Of a stretch of DNA of 64,000 nucleotides, positions 44,558 to 55,480 are shown one piece after another; position 1 is the first letter of the stretch; each line of letters begins with the position of its first letter. The translations under genes and the position numbers were made by a program. Origin of the DNA: Cyclaneusma minus. Taxonomy: Eukaryota; Ascomycota; Leotiomycetes; Marthamycetales; Marthamycetaceae. Under the pieces are notes generated by a model. It was not told the DNA's origin. It did not search any database and worked only from the letters and a program-made list of their open reading frames with translations. Location of the stretch: assembly GCA_037179335.1 (NCBI GenBank), contig JAKZHN010000022.1:248001-312000 (forward strand). The letters are read 5' to 3'.

Positions 44558-44713
44558 ATGAGCTATCGAAATCAAGAGCTTGCTCTGCATAAAGCGGGTG
44601 GTTTGGTGATTTCCGGGATCGCGGTGTTCGTAATGCACCGCAGATATGTCAGAAAACATGAACAATGTGCTCGACACATCGCCATGGCGATCGATGCTAT
44701 ACCTTCGTTGTAA
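44558..44713 (+). CDS. 51-residue mini-ORF with one membrane helix, related to 29.6-kb ORF
   Basis: ATG 44558 opens MSYRNQELALHKAGG, then a hydrophobic stretch LVISGIAVFVM and basic HRRYVRKHEQC, ending IDAIPSL at TAA 44711. The helix and tail align with the ORF at 29624..29758: GGxV, IA, F, RR, VR and EQC are shared, 13 identities over 24 positions by eye. The stop is inside a GTAAGTCACTCCC string identical to an intron donor region at 29074, so the ORF may be an exon rather than a complete gene. A promoter-like block lies upstream. Confidence 0.35.
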   Translation: MSYRNQELALHKAGGLVISGIAVFVMHRRYVRKHEQCARHIAMAIDAIPSL

Positions 44714-44769
44714 GTCACTCCCTTGGCACACTAAAGCGCGCATGCGGTGAAGGTTGATGGTGGTTGTTT

Positions 44770-45180
44770 TCCTTTCGACAGTAGACAGCTTCATCGACGA
44801 CAGCATGTTCATTCACTTGCTTAGCGGCTCTGCAGCTTTCTGAGGCCCAATAGCTATTTGAGGGATCAAAGAACCAACCTTTTGAGTTTTGAAGTCCAAG
44901 TCCGAAGAAGAACTCGACCTCCTGTCGATGCGCGTGGTGCATTTACGCAGAAATGGCCGTTGCTATCTGTACCCAGCTCTGCCCTCTTCATCGTCAGCCT
45001 ACCCACAGCCGTGTGTCAGGATCTTTCTCGTGCTGGAACAACAAGTGCGCCTGTAAATCGTGAGACTCGGCGACAGTGTCACTCTTTCTCGACAGCAGAG
45101 AACTCGTTTAGCGACAGAACATTCGTCTACTCTGCTCTGCACACAGTTTGCAGCTTTGCAGGGTCTTTCTTGAATGGGAA
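44770..45180 (-). repeat. degenerate repeat cluster 2 (two copies)
   Basis: Copies at about 44770..44880 and 45084..45180 share the core of cluster 1 (TTTCGACAGTAGA, TCGACGACAG, GTTCATTCACTTGC, TGCAGCTTT). The flanks also match: CAGCCTACCCACAGCCGTGTGTCAGG resembles the sequence ahead of the copies at 42911 and 43621. On the minus strand they read VNEHAVVDEAVYCRKEN and VDECSVAKRVLCCRERV. Confidence 0.5.
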
Positions 45181-45839
45181 TTAGTGAGAACAGTCAGAGA
45201 GGTTGGGATGGGATATCCTAAAGGCAATATTGGAACAAATATATTGTTGAATGCGACCCTGATTCATGCTAGATTCAATCATTGGACTCGGTTCATGGTA
45301 CTCAGAACGGTTGCCGATCCTGAGATAGTATTGTTGTAGATCTCAGTCACCGCGTAATAGATTAACGGTGTCGGCAAATCTCGCTACCTCGATTTTCTTT
45401 GGTTGGTTTTGTCATCAATTAGTCCATTTCAACTTAGATGACATTCTGAATCGGGTTTATTTGGTCGCCTTTGCCAAGACCGTCGCGTGCCGCCTTATCG
45501 GACTGGCGCCATCTCAAGTCTGGGCCAGATCTTGGGAGCTTCAAGTTATCCGAAAGCTCTGTTCTCAGTTTCATCCGCATCATCAAAGCTATCCGTTACT
45601 AAGAATACTTCTAACAGACAGCTTCTTTCACTTTGCCCGTCCACTGTCTCTGTTTTGCTAAGACCTCCCCTTTCAACTCTCGTTTGAAGCTAAACACAAC
45701 CTATCCCGGCCTGCCGCCTGGTCTCAACCTTGAAAGCCATAAAGCTTCATGCTACCTATGCTGCATCTTCCCGACATTACCTGTCTACTTCCTCTTATCT
45801 GCCAGCTTACTAGACTTGACCCGCAAGTTAGCAGCCGAA
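45181..45839. other. leader region of VPS9 gene
   Basis: C/T-rich sequence with no supported coding frame; probably promoter and 5' untranslated region of the gene starting at 45840. Confidence 0.45.
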
Positions 45840-48296
45840 ATGGCAGCAGATAATCAGAAAGATGACGCTCCAAGACCACGACCTGTCCATATCTCGAGAT
45901 CGTTTACTCGCCTTGCCCCTACCCCAGAGCCCTTGAATCGAAGCCACAGAGCAAACACCCTCCAACCTAGACCACTCGCCCATACCTCCGCTTCCGGCGC
46001 TCGCTCAGCTTCGAATCCCACGTCGGACCCTCTGTCACAACCCTCAGAATCCAAAATGGCCCAACAAGGCGATGGGCTTTCTCCTGAGACTTCGGATGAT
46101 TTGCCAATAGAGCTGGCCAGTCTGGCAGACTCGTAAGCAGCAACATCTTCCCAGCGCAGCTATCAGTATGCGGCTAACACTTGAGAAGATTCGTAGAGTC
46201 CCTCCTCAAACCAGTTCATAATAGCCCCCCGTCAGCCGAAAAGATGTCCGAAAGATTCCAAGACTTCTACGTTACTGCAGCAAACCACATAGAAACTCAT
46301 ATTTCCACCCTCTCCTCGAGACAGCGTCGCGCAGACTCCCCAGCTCCGTCTGCCTCAACCAATACGTCCGCAGCTAGCAAGTTCAGGGCCAAAGCAATGT
46401 CTATTGGTGTGAAGGAACGACCGAAAGAGCAATTGGAAAGAAATGACACGGAGCAGCAGATGTTGACCACAGAGGAAATCGCAAAACGGAAGCGAGCGCG
46501 AAAGGATCTTGAGGTCAAGCGGGTTGTCTTGGAAGAAGCAATAGAGAGGCGGGTCTGTGAAAAAATATACAGCAGAATCTGGCGACACCGAAGTACTCAA
46601 GACGAAGCAAAAGACGAACAACTTCGCTCGAAAACTGCAGCGCTTTCGGTTGTTGGCATAGGTCTGAGTGACCTGGGCATAGAACTAGGAGATGCGAATG
46701 AAACTGAGGAGGCAAAACAAAATAAGGAACAAGAGATTCGGAAATGGCTGGAGCCCGCACGAGAAGAGCTGTACTTTATGAACGATGAAAGATACCCACT
46801 CGGAAAGCTGCGACATCTGGAAAAGGCGCTCAAAAGCATAGTCGAAACTTTGGCCCAAATCTCGTCTTCTTCGTCCGCGGATGAGATCATGCCTATGCTG
46901 ATTTACACGCTGATCACATCCCCTCCGGAAGGAATCGATGTGATTAGCAACCTGTACTTTATCCAGCGCTTCCGATCGGAGAGCAAAGTGGATGGTGAAG
47001 CTGCGTACTGCCTCACAACTTTGGAAGCAGCCATCACTTTCCTAGAAACTGTGGATTTATCAAGCCTCAGAGCAAATGAGATCCCTTCTGGACCGCTCAA
47101 GAGCCAACCGACCACACCAGGAACAGAGAGGCCACCAACAATCTCGCGAAGCAGCACTTCACACGCAGCTCTATCCGCCCCTGCAGTTAATCCAGTATCA
47201 GTCGACGGAGAAGCCCCCAGCCTTGACAGACGCCACACCGCACAAGTCCCGACCGTTGGTGCCGAATCACGAAACCGCCGACTAAGTTTCGCCCCAGCCC
47301 AAGCATTCGGAGCAGCCAGCGACGCCGTGCTCAACACCGCCGATCAAAGCCTCAAAAACATTGGCAACAGCTTGGGCGACAGCTACAAATTCCTGATCGG
47401 AAAGCTGAGCGAGCGACACGACAACAGTCCGGGTGGTAAGAAGTCTTCTGTAGTTGTGCCCAGGACGCTAGAAGATGCCCGCAAACTCGTAGGCACTCCG
47501 CCTCCTGAAGAAGAGGAAGGTAGCGCCCCGGGCATCGGAGTTCAACAAGCAGAAGATGCGACAGAGAAGCATCCTCTGCAAAGCGTCGAAAGGCAAGCAC
47601 CGCCGCAAAAGGCTACTGTAGACGACAAACTCGCTGCTCTGTTTGGCCACGGAAAGATTCGCGATCGCAGCGCTGATAGTAATTTGAGTAGCAATAGCGG
47701 TAACAAGAAGGCGCTGTTTGCCGAAACGCCGAGTCCGGCAAATGGACGGGAGGAGAAAGAGAAGGGAACATCAAGTGCTGGACCTTCGACTAATCCGTTG
47801 GAGCAAATACGCAATATGGGGAGTTCGCTGAATCCTATGAATCGCATTTCGAGTATTGGCTTTCCGCGTGGGTTCGGACGGAGTGTTACGACGCCTGTTG
47901 CAGCGCCGCCGCTTGTGGAAAGGAGGGAGAGTTCGAGTGTTGAGGGAGTGCCGGAGTTGGCTACGGTATGTTGATATTCATGTTTCCGCTTGGAGTCTTG
48001 GGTGGAAAGAGAAAGTGCGATTGCGAGAGAGGGTGCGAGAGAGGACGAGAGAGGACGAGAGAGGAAGAGAACGGTTGCAGCACGTACAGGCACTGACAGA
48101 CAAAAAACAGGCATTCCCAGACATCGCGGCCTCCCTACCGCCCAAACCGCCCAAAGAAACACCCAAAATCGCACCACCAATCAAGCGCTTCATGGAAGTG
48201 CAGAACCCAGGCGAGCTGCGCATCAACGAGGTGTTGGAGTTGCTTCGAGACTACCGACGCTTGGCTGGTGCGCTGAAGGACCTGGGTGCTGTCTGA
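45840..48296 (+). CDS. VPS9-domain guanine nucleotide exchange factor for Rab5-type GTPases
   Basis: Three exons: 45840..46132, 46189..47965 and 48111..48296, giving 751 aa. A Pro/Arg-rich N-terminus is followed by a helical stretch with many charged residues. The VPS9 core lies around residues 290-395: LRHLEKALKSIVE, then SADEIMPMLIYTLITSPPEG, IDVISNLYFIQRFR and EAAYCLTTLEAAITFLE. This carries the conserved Asp, the P..Y motif and the T/L-E-A-A helix of the family. The rest is low-complexity, with a short conserved C-terminal helix ELRINEVLELLRDYRRLAGALK. Family knowledge: VPS9 proteins load GTP on Vps21/Rab5 on early endosomes. No CUE domain is visible, so it may be closer to Muk1-like than Vps9-like proteins. 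The second intron (145 nt) has GAGAGAGGACGAGA repeats. Confidence 0.9.
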
Positions 48297-51200
48297 GCTT
48301 CCCGAAGCTTTCTTTCACCCACCGACGGCGGAACTAACGCACAATTTCTGTGGAGAACACTCTTTTGTTGATATTTGTCTGTGTTTCGACGGCGACTTGA
48401 ACGCGGAGCAGGCAACTTTCTTTTAGCTTTTGCATGGCTGGGCGAGCGTTATGGTGTTGGTTTTCTTTGTAAGACTTCGGAGACTTGTGCATTAGATGGA
48501 TGGACTAGCATTGTCGGCATAGCATTGGGTTTGGGCGTTTTGTTGTATCTTGTCAAAGTGGGGTGGAATGAGGGGCGGTTTTTTGTAAACCCATAGCATA
48601 GCGAAAATAGCATTGTGTTTCTGAGTCGCTGAGAAGAAACTTGTGGGAATGTGTACATCGATGACCCTTTTTGTGATCAACGAAGCTCAACGCTACCGTC
48701 AAGACCGGTGGTGTTTGGATTTGCCCGTCCGTTTTCTCGAAACTCGATGCGAAGGATGTTAGCGTGGTTAGTATTTCTGTCTCTACACCTGTTTGTTTCA
48801 TGTAAGGGGCATACTAGTCTTCACTTCCAGATCCTTGTATCACCGTACTCAAGCGTCATCTGCCCGAATTCGAGCAGACATCCTTCATTTGGTTAGTCTA
48901 TGGAGGGCAAGAAACAGTGGAACCGGGTTCCCAGTAGAGTCTGTGAAGACTGGAGAGCTAGTGCGTATTGCCTTGCTGCGATGCTAGTGCGAGCACTCGT
49001 GCCCCGTGCCTTTCACGTGTTCTTAGTCACGTGGACCAACATCCATGCATGAACACTTAAAGTCAGACTTTCGAAGCTATATGTTATTATAGCAGAAAAT
49101 AGCAGCAACTTCTGTATATAGCAAATAGAGAATATTCAGAAACATGGCATCGAATGAAGCCTGTGGGGCATAGGTCCGGACTCCGGACCGACCAGTTCAA
49201 GACCAAAGGACCAGGAGTCTGGTTCAAGCTCATGGTGCCTGGTTCAGATATTCAATATTCAGTCATTCGGTGTGAATAGAAGTTCTGAACAAAAGCTGGA
49301 CTAACCGAAATCCAAGTCCAGGATCCTATGAAATTCGAAACTTGAAATTCGAAAACTGTTCGGACCGCGCGAATTTGAAGCGTACCTTACTACTGAACTG
49401 GAATAACTTCGAAATCTTGTCGTAGCGTTACTGAAGCAATTTCATGGGTTATTCCCAATATGGTTTAGCTTGTTCGCGATTCTATAAATATCTGTGTGAT
49501 CACGTGATTGAGCACACCTCGTGCCCTCTCCCGTGCGCAAGCAAGGAAGGACTGGGATGTCATCAGAATCGGACTTCCCGGGACCCTCAAAATTGATGAA
49601 ACATGAAACCAGAAACATCCTCGCATTTGGAGTTGAACTCAAAGCATGCTCGATACTTTCGGCGTTTCGCGCTCTCCCCTGAGTCCGCCATTATTGCTGC
49701 CTTATTATTTGCTCCCGGAGCCAGGCATCTACGTTAGAAGCACTCTCTTGGCGTGCATGCGCTTAGCTCTTGAACACCTCTTCTCTGACATTCACTCCAC
49801 CATCGTCGAATCGAGTCGCCAACCACCAATGGACGGAAATAAAACCCGGAACTCCCATGGCCATGCCGCCATCGCAGTCAAGCAAAAGCTCTCCGTCTCC
49901 GCACTTCCAAATCGGAAAATTATGATTTAATTCGGGAACACATAGCCTGAGCTCAACGCCCTTCAAGTTCGACCATCCCGTCGTCCCGTGCCGCTCCGGT
50001 TCGTCCGGTAAACTTTCAGATGCATTGACGGCCTCTGGTTGGTCTGCTCTCATGCCTACTTGACCCCACAAGTGTCAAGTATCACGCTTTCACTCCTATG
50101 AGGCGGAAGGGCTTAGGGCACATCCGTGGCAGTCTCCGGCATCCTTTGTTTTGACAGCTTCCTTAGTCCTTCTACCGTCTTCCAAATTCCAAAGCTTGTT
50201 TATATTTGCCGTGGTCAGGGTGGTGTGATATCAAACCGATTGGATTCGTCAAGTGAGAAGATCCCGGGCGAACTTCTGAAGAGCCGATTGCGTCTTTTGA
50301 AATTCCCATGCGATGCTATGTAATTAGTTTTCCCCTTTCCCCAGTTATGCGCCATGGCAGATGAGGATGGAAGCTTCGGATCTTGCAATACCACTGGACA
50401 TCATACACGACAAGACGATGAAACCCTAATCGCACTACTCGCTTGTTCACACGTGCCATTCTCACAGGTCAGGTCAATTTGAGTACCTGTTGTCAGCAAG
50501 AATGACCAGGAAACTCGAAAGCTTTCATCTCAAGCATGTTCGTCTTGAATGTCACTCGTCACAAGTACCCAGTGCTTCTCTTGACTTGATGACAACAAAG
50601 TGGTTGCCATGCTGTGGTTCTGCGGCTCATCAGTTGGACGACGATTATGCTGGAAGAATTGGGTCTCGAACTGATTCCATCCTCCGAGTTGGAGAAGATG
50701 CTTTGTTTACCAAGCAACCTTGTCATCGCCTTACCTGCAGTGGTTTGAGATCAGTTTCTATTATAAGGTTGAGGCACCATGAGTTGACCGGCCAAGCTGG
50801 CTGTACTGGTTCCCACCTTTTCAAGCTTTTGATGTCAAGACTTGTCAAGCTCAACTCGCAAATCGAATGTCTACCACATAGCAACGATCTCAAGCCTTTG
50901 CATCATTCCCGAAAGTTTCGGCGTTCGAGAAACTGTCTCTCTGACAGGAGCTGGAGCCTCCGCCATCTCCTGTCTCAAAGGGGAAATATGTCAAGAGATC
51001 TTCGAGTCTTGGACATACAGTGAATGTTGGGAGACTTCACTGGCACTCCCTTCATCGCTTTTGTCTGTTGTTTCATATAGGACCGTCAGGAATGAACCCT
51101 GGGATTGGGTGCACTCATCATCTAATAGGCATGTGGATGCCTTTTGATTCTGCCAGAGAGGTAGTAAGTTCCAAAGGCTTGTTGCCGGTCCTTCAATCTA

Positions 51201-51513
51201 AGCATAACTATTCCAAACCCAGAACAACTGCTTCCATCCGACGCATCATTACATAGGTAGTCCAAGATCGACCTGCAGAACTTGGTTTGGTGATCAACTC
51301 TTCTAAAAACAGGAGCCGGCCATCAACGATCAATCTTATTTTCCCTATCCCGAAGCTTAAAGTACGGAACGTACAACTAATTCTCCACGGCGACTGGGAA
51401 TTAGAATCAAGGAGAAGTCATGGAAGTTAGGTTCGACTTGAATATCGCGGAGGAGTCGCCTCCAGTCCTCTTCTGTGGTCAAGTCCACCAGGCTCATCAC
51501 TCACCTCAACAGC
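48297..51513. other. 3.2-kb region, no supported gene
   Basis: Includes the 3' side of the VPS9 gene. The longest frame (50490..51023, +) begins on a non-ATG codon and has no motif. CACGTG sites occur at 49016 and 49031. Sequence near 49140..49440 is rich in GAATTC- and GGTTC-like words. I see no RNA gene, but a small unrecognised gene around 50.5..51.2 kb cannot be excluded. Confidence 0.4.
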
Positions 51514-51521
51514 TATATATA
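51514..51521 (+). promoter_or_regulatory. TATA box of the proline-rich secreted peptide gene
   Basis: TATATATA lies about 120 bp upstream of ATG 51639 and is followed by CATC/CCTCAT-rich leader sequence, a typical fungal core promoter arrangement. Confidence 0.55.
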
Positions 51522-51638
51522 CTGGCCTTTTCCCCATCTACTCAATCATCATCCTCATCATCCTCATCGCCTTCATCCACACACAGCACAAAAACTTCTT
51601 CCACCACACTCGAAACCTCGCAAAACTCGTCGATCACG

Positions 51639-51950
51639 ATGCATTTCGCAACCCTCGCTATCATCCTGGCGAGCGCCACCTCCGTTCTGGCCGTCCCTGT
51701 CGCATGGGGGCCTCCGCCAGGATCTGGGTTTCCTCCTCCTCCTTTTCCTCCAGGGTTTAGGTTTCCTCCTCCTCCTCCTCCTCCCCTACCATTTCCTTAT
51801 CCTCCCCCTCCTCCAGGGTTTGGATTTCCTCCTCCTCCTCCTCCTCCTCCTCCTCCTCCCCCTCCTCCTCCTCCTCCCCCTCCTCCCCCACCTCATTGCG
51901 GGCCTTGGGGATGCAAGGAAGACGCGCAGAAAGCCGAGAAAGCCGAATAA
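51639..51950 (+). CDS. small secreted proline-rich protein
   Basis: A single exon encodes 103 aa. Residues 1-18 (MHFATLAIILASATSVLA) form a clear signal peptide with an Ala-x-Ala-type cleavage site before VPVA. The mature part is almost entirely Pro with spaced Gly and Phe: repeats such as PPPPPGFGFP, then a run of more than 20 Pro encoded by a CCT microsatellite. A short tail HCGPWGCKEDAQKAEKAE has two Cys. The composition resembles cell-wall or surface proline-rich proteins; polyproline would make an extended rod. It is not assigned to a family. A TATA box lies upstream. The repeat length is likely polymorphic. Confidence 0.75.
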   Translation: MHFATLAIILASATSVLAVPVAWGPPPGSGFPPPPFPPGFRFPPPPPPPLPFPYPPPPPGFGFPPPPPPPPPPPPPPPPPPPPPPHCGPWGCKEDAQKAEKAE

Positions 51951-53256
51951 ACTGGCCATTGCTGCATACTCTCTCTCGTCAGTAACCCTCTCTATTTTTG
52001 GCCTTGATACTCGTGACTGTGTCTGACTGGAAACCACAGCTTCGGGATGGAGTCATGTGCGGCCCCACCAGGCTCGTCAACGCGGAACTTGGGTCTACGA
52101 TATTGAGGAGGGCATGTTGAAGGACACATATTTGATACGGCACGCAGAGGAGGATCGGAAGGGAAGCAATGCGGATTTCTCAGGTGGAACTTGTACTATG
52201 GTCACACGATCTCCTTTACACACTCCTTTATTACAATCACAGCTGTCCGATCGTCATCAAAACTATGCAGCACTTCTGTCTTTGTGTCAACAAGCCACGA
52301 CAGCGACCTTCATCCTTGCCCTGCCTGACTGGGTCCTGTTTTCATCTTCATAGTCCATTTATGTGATGATCGCTGGAACGAGATCCCTTCTAATCATGCA
52401 CAATTTCGTCTGCAGACCATCTCGGATCGGTATCACCCACAGCACACAGTTTTATGGTACGCACGAGACGTAAAACTCAGATCCCGAGGCTCAAGGCCAG
52501 CGAGCACATGGTCTGACCCGACAGCCTGGTCCACATCGTGACCGACATGCTCAACTCTTGTAGGAACGGCAACTCGGGAAAGTTAGAGACATCCATCCAG
52601 GGTAATTGAGATCTGACGACCCGCTTAGCTGACTCTATGTAGCCCGTGCCACACATGTAGAGTTCCGTCAAACTGGAACTGGGTTTTCTGGTTGCAACGT
52701 GCAACTACCGCTCTCCTGGGAATGGTGGGAGCAGAGGGCGACCCAAGAAATACCAAATGAGATGATTGGAAAACTCGGATTCAAATGGCCAATCAGGCAA
52801 GTTTTTGGATTTCGTCAAAAAGTCCCTAACGAGAAAAAGGTTCGGGTCAGGTCGCAACCTGCAGAGCCGCAGGACCCAAGCCAATCACGTGGCTCTAGAT
52901 GAAGTCTACATGTAGTTTCGCTTTGTTGCACGACGAACCGTACCCTGAAGCATGCCCTAGAGGAGTGCCCTGTGACGACTTTCCAGGCTCACTAGGTGGG
53001 CATTTCTAGCTCGTTACAGGCTACCTCCAGGCCGCTCCAAGGTAGTGCTAGCGTTTAGAGCACTCAGATCACCGCTGCTGGACTATGTTCATGCATGTCA
53101 TGCGCAAGTGTGTCTCCAAGCTTTAGGTTGAGCTTCTATCATATTTGGTGTCTAGCTGCTTTTTATAATCGAGATATCGAGTGATAAAAATATATTCCGT
53201 GTAAAAATATCGACTCATGTGCTCCTTTTTGCTTGCTGAATTTTGACAAAAGGTCA
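51951..53256. other. intergenic region, no supported gene
   Basis: 3' regions of the two convergent secreted-protein genes. Short frames only (52057..52353), no motif. AT-rich near 53140..53210. Confidence 0.45.
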
Positions 53257-53920
53257 CTAGCACAGGAAGTAGCAGTCCATCTGCCTTATTGAATGGTTGG
53301 CCCTATATTGCACACACTTGGGGTGGCCATCAAGGGTGTGCGCCCCGTCATAAGGATCCCACCCACCATTATCACAATATCCAAATTCAAGGTCTCCTTT
53401 CGAGTTCATGTCCTTATTAGTCCACGCTAGACCCCCGTAGTTGAATTGAATGTAATCGTGTTCTTGCTCGCCCGTTACGTGGAGGTCATAGGGGATATTG
53501 TTAGGTTGGATCGATGCGTTATCCCCGTCGTTGATTTTCAACATCCTCCACGGATTTTTCGTGTCTCCGGGTTTGGGATGTTGGCGGTTGTCGTAGATGA
53601 TGTTGTGGTCGGGGTCGTACATGGTTATCTCGGCGAACAGGTCTATCCTTGAGGCCGAATCAGGATCCCAGTGGTTGCAGAGCCACCATTGGCTGAGATG
53701 GAAACTACATATGGCGCCGGGCTTGTATCTCCTTGCGATGGGAGGAGGTGGGGCGATGGTTGTTGGAGGAGAGTAATCTTTCAAACCGTCTAAATACTGT
53801 CTCAGTATTGAATGTTGTACCTGGACTGGCAGACTTACCTGAGGGAGTGACTGGACGACCATGGCCACTTGCATAAGCGATGGCCAGGAGACATGGGAGG
53901 ATTCCCAGGGTCAAGTGCAT
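53257..53920 (-). CDS. small secreted protein with six cysteines
   Basis: Exon 1 is 53920..53839 and exon 2 is 53789..53257, with a 49-nt intron; the product is 204 aa. The N-terminus MHLTLGILPCLLAIAYASG is a signal peptide. The mature chain starts with a Pro/Thr-rich linker (SPPTTIAPPPPIARR) and then a compact acidic domain. That domain has six Cys, in AICSF, WLCNH, GYCDN, KCVQY and a final MDCYFLC, enough for three disulfides. It is rich in Trp and Asp (SQWWLCNHWDPDSAS, WDPYDGAHTLDGHP). No family is recognised. Small size, secretion and even Cys count fit a candidate effector or secreted defence protein, but that is inference. ATG 53920 directly starts the signal peptide. Confidence 0.75.
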
Positions 53921-54528
53921 CGTACCGATTGCGATTTTGGTAGTCGAGTAAGCTGGATAGAGGGAGGTTGGGAGTAAGGAAGTCTTGGAGGGGGGTGGGT
54001 ACCCCCCAATATATAATCCTCGTAAATGATAACTTGGAACAGTTTGTTGGGGCTGAATGTGCGCCGATATCTTCTCGTTGGGACGTCAATCGATGGTTTT
54101 CGTAGAACACTATGGTCAGATCGGATAGATGGAACCTGCATGGTTCGCGATATGCTGCGCTTATTCCCATCGTGGCAACTCGGCTTCCTATCGGTGCTGG
54201 CATGTTTGGATTCTGGGACTTTTCATTCGACACCTGAATTAAGTACAGCAGCTCAGAGAAGCACCTTACATCCTGTGATCACCATCGAGCATGCAAGTCC
54301 GCTGCACAAGCGGTAGAGTACCAGATGTTGCACATATTGGTAACAACTTTGCATCTCAACATCTTGACCAGTTCTCTGCACAGGAGATCAGATAAACAGT
54401 GGCTTTATGATGGTGGTAATGTTTTTCTTCAGTTCCTTTCCCTTTCTTGCTGGACGGCGTTCGCATGCCTAAGCCTTCCGTGAAATTTTGACAGACCCGA
54501 AGTTTTGAGCAGTGGTCGGCCCCGTTAA
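53921..54528. other. promoter side of the six-cysteine gene, no other gene
   Basis: A TATATAAT-like motif lies near 54011 on the minus-strand promoter side. No supported coding sequence. Confidence 0.4.
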
Positions 54529-54650
54529 GTTCAAGAAGGATCTGTCGGGCGTGGTAAGGCTCCCCGGGTCCATGTAAAGCACGCAGTCTGTTTAAGAAGA
54601 TTCTATCGGACGCGGTCTGATTCCTCGGGTCCATACACCGCCGTCGGTTC
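54529..54650. repeat. 61-bp tandem duplication
   Basis: Two adjacent copies (54529..54589 and 54590..54650) share GTTYAAGAAGRHTCT, TCGGRCGYGGT and CCGGGTCCAT motifs with several substitutions. It lies at the 3' side of an uncertain minus-strand gene. Confidence 0.6.
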
Positions 54651-54654
54651 AGAA

Positions 54655-55470
54655 TCAACCATTTGTCCTAGAAACGAACCCCCGAAGAATGTCATCTGTA
54701 ACACTACCTTCGTATATTTTTCGTCCGCTTCCGGGAGGATTGGCTGGGTCTCTGTAGTGCCCGTTCCGTGACGAGATCGCCCGGCTAGGTTTCCTAAACT
54801 CGAGCGTCGAGTGGCAGATGATTGCTGCGAGCTTCTCCGCCTCAGCCTCCCTATCCTCCACCTGCCTTTTTTTCATTCAAGATTGCTTTCCGCCGTCTGC
54901 CTTCTCCACAATTCCAAATTAAACTCACCCGACGAGTCATCGTCATCGTCGTAGTTGTGGCGGTAGTGCCAGGAGTTATAGCAAATAGACCGCATGATTT
55001 CCTCCCACACCCTGGCCGCTTCTCGTGCTTCTTCCTCGCTAGGGTCATAGAAATCAATAATCATCTAACAGGCCTGCATTTTCGTCCTGCTAGAATTCAC
55101 CCAATCAAAGTCGCGGAGCTTAAGTGGTTTTTTCCATCTCATTCCAGACGTGCAGACGGAATGGGCGGTCTCGCGGTGGTCAAAGCTACACCTTGGCGGG
55201 TTTGAAGGTGAGCACTGAGGATCTCTCAATATTGACAAAAAGTGGGATCTCGTCGAAGAGCCTTTCAATGTTGTCTCTTGATTTCATCGAAAAATCACGT
55301 GGAAACGTGACGGATACCAAGAATAGGCGTTTCCTAATCCGACAACTGGGGTTGGAAAACGGAACCACGAAAATGAAATAGAGGTATCCACTCTGGGGGC
55401 GGGGGTGCAAACGCTGCGCGTCACGACTCACCAGCACTGGTAGCGAAAAAGGAAAAACATTCCGAGTCAT
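54655..55470 (-). CDS. uncertain multi-exon minus-strand gene of unknown function
   Basis: Three stretches look coding. From ATG 55470, MTRNVFPFSLPVL splices over a short intron to SGYLYFIFVVPFSNPS, through SMKSRDNIERLFDEIPLF to FKPAK at about 55196. From 55064, MIIDFYDPSEEEAREAARVWEEI and a poly-Asp stretch run to a GTGAGT donor at 54928. A last stretch reads VEDREAEAEKLAAIICHS to a stop at 54655. The first two blocks join in phase if 55065..55195 is an intron; the last does not join in phase with the visible sites. No family is recognised. Its proposed start is only 10 bp from the divergent GNAT gene start, which argues for caution. Confidence 0.3.
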
Positions 55471-55480
55471 CAGTTGGACA

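Noticed and set aside
50490..51023. 177-codon plus frame
   Set aside because: Starts at a non-ATG codon, has no motif, and another frame is equally open over the same DNA; could not be supported.
51475..52026. 183-codon frame overlapping the proline-rich gene
   Set aside because: It is the Leu-rich shadow of the CCT repeats; the frame with signal peptide and TATA box is preferred.
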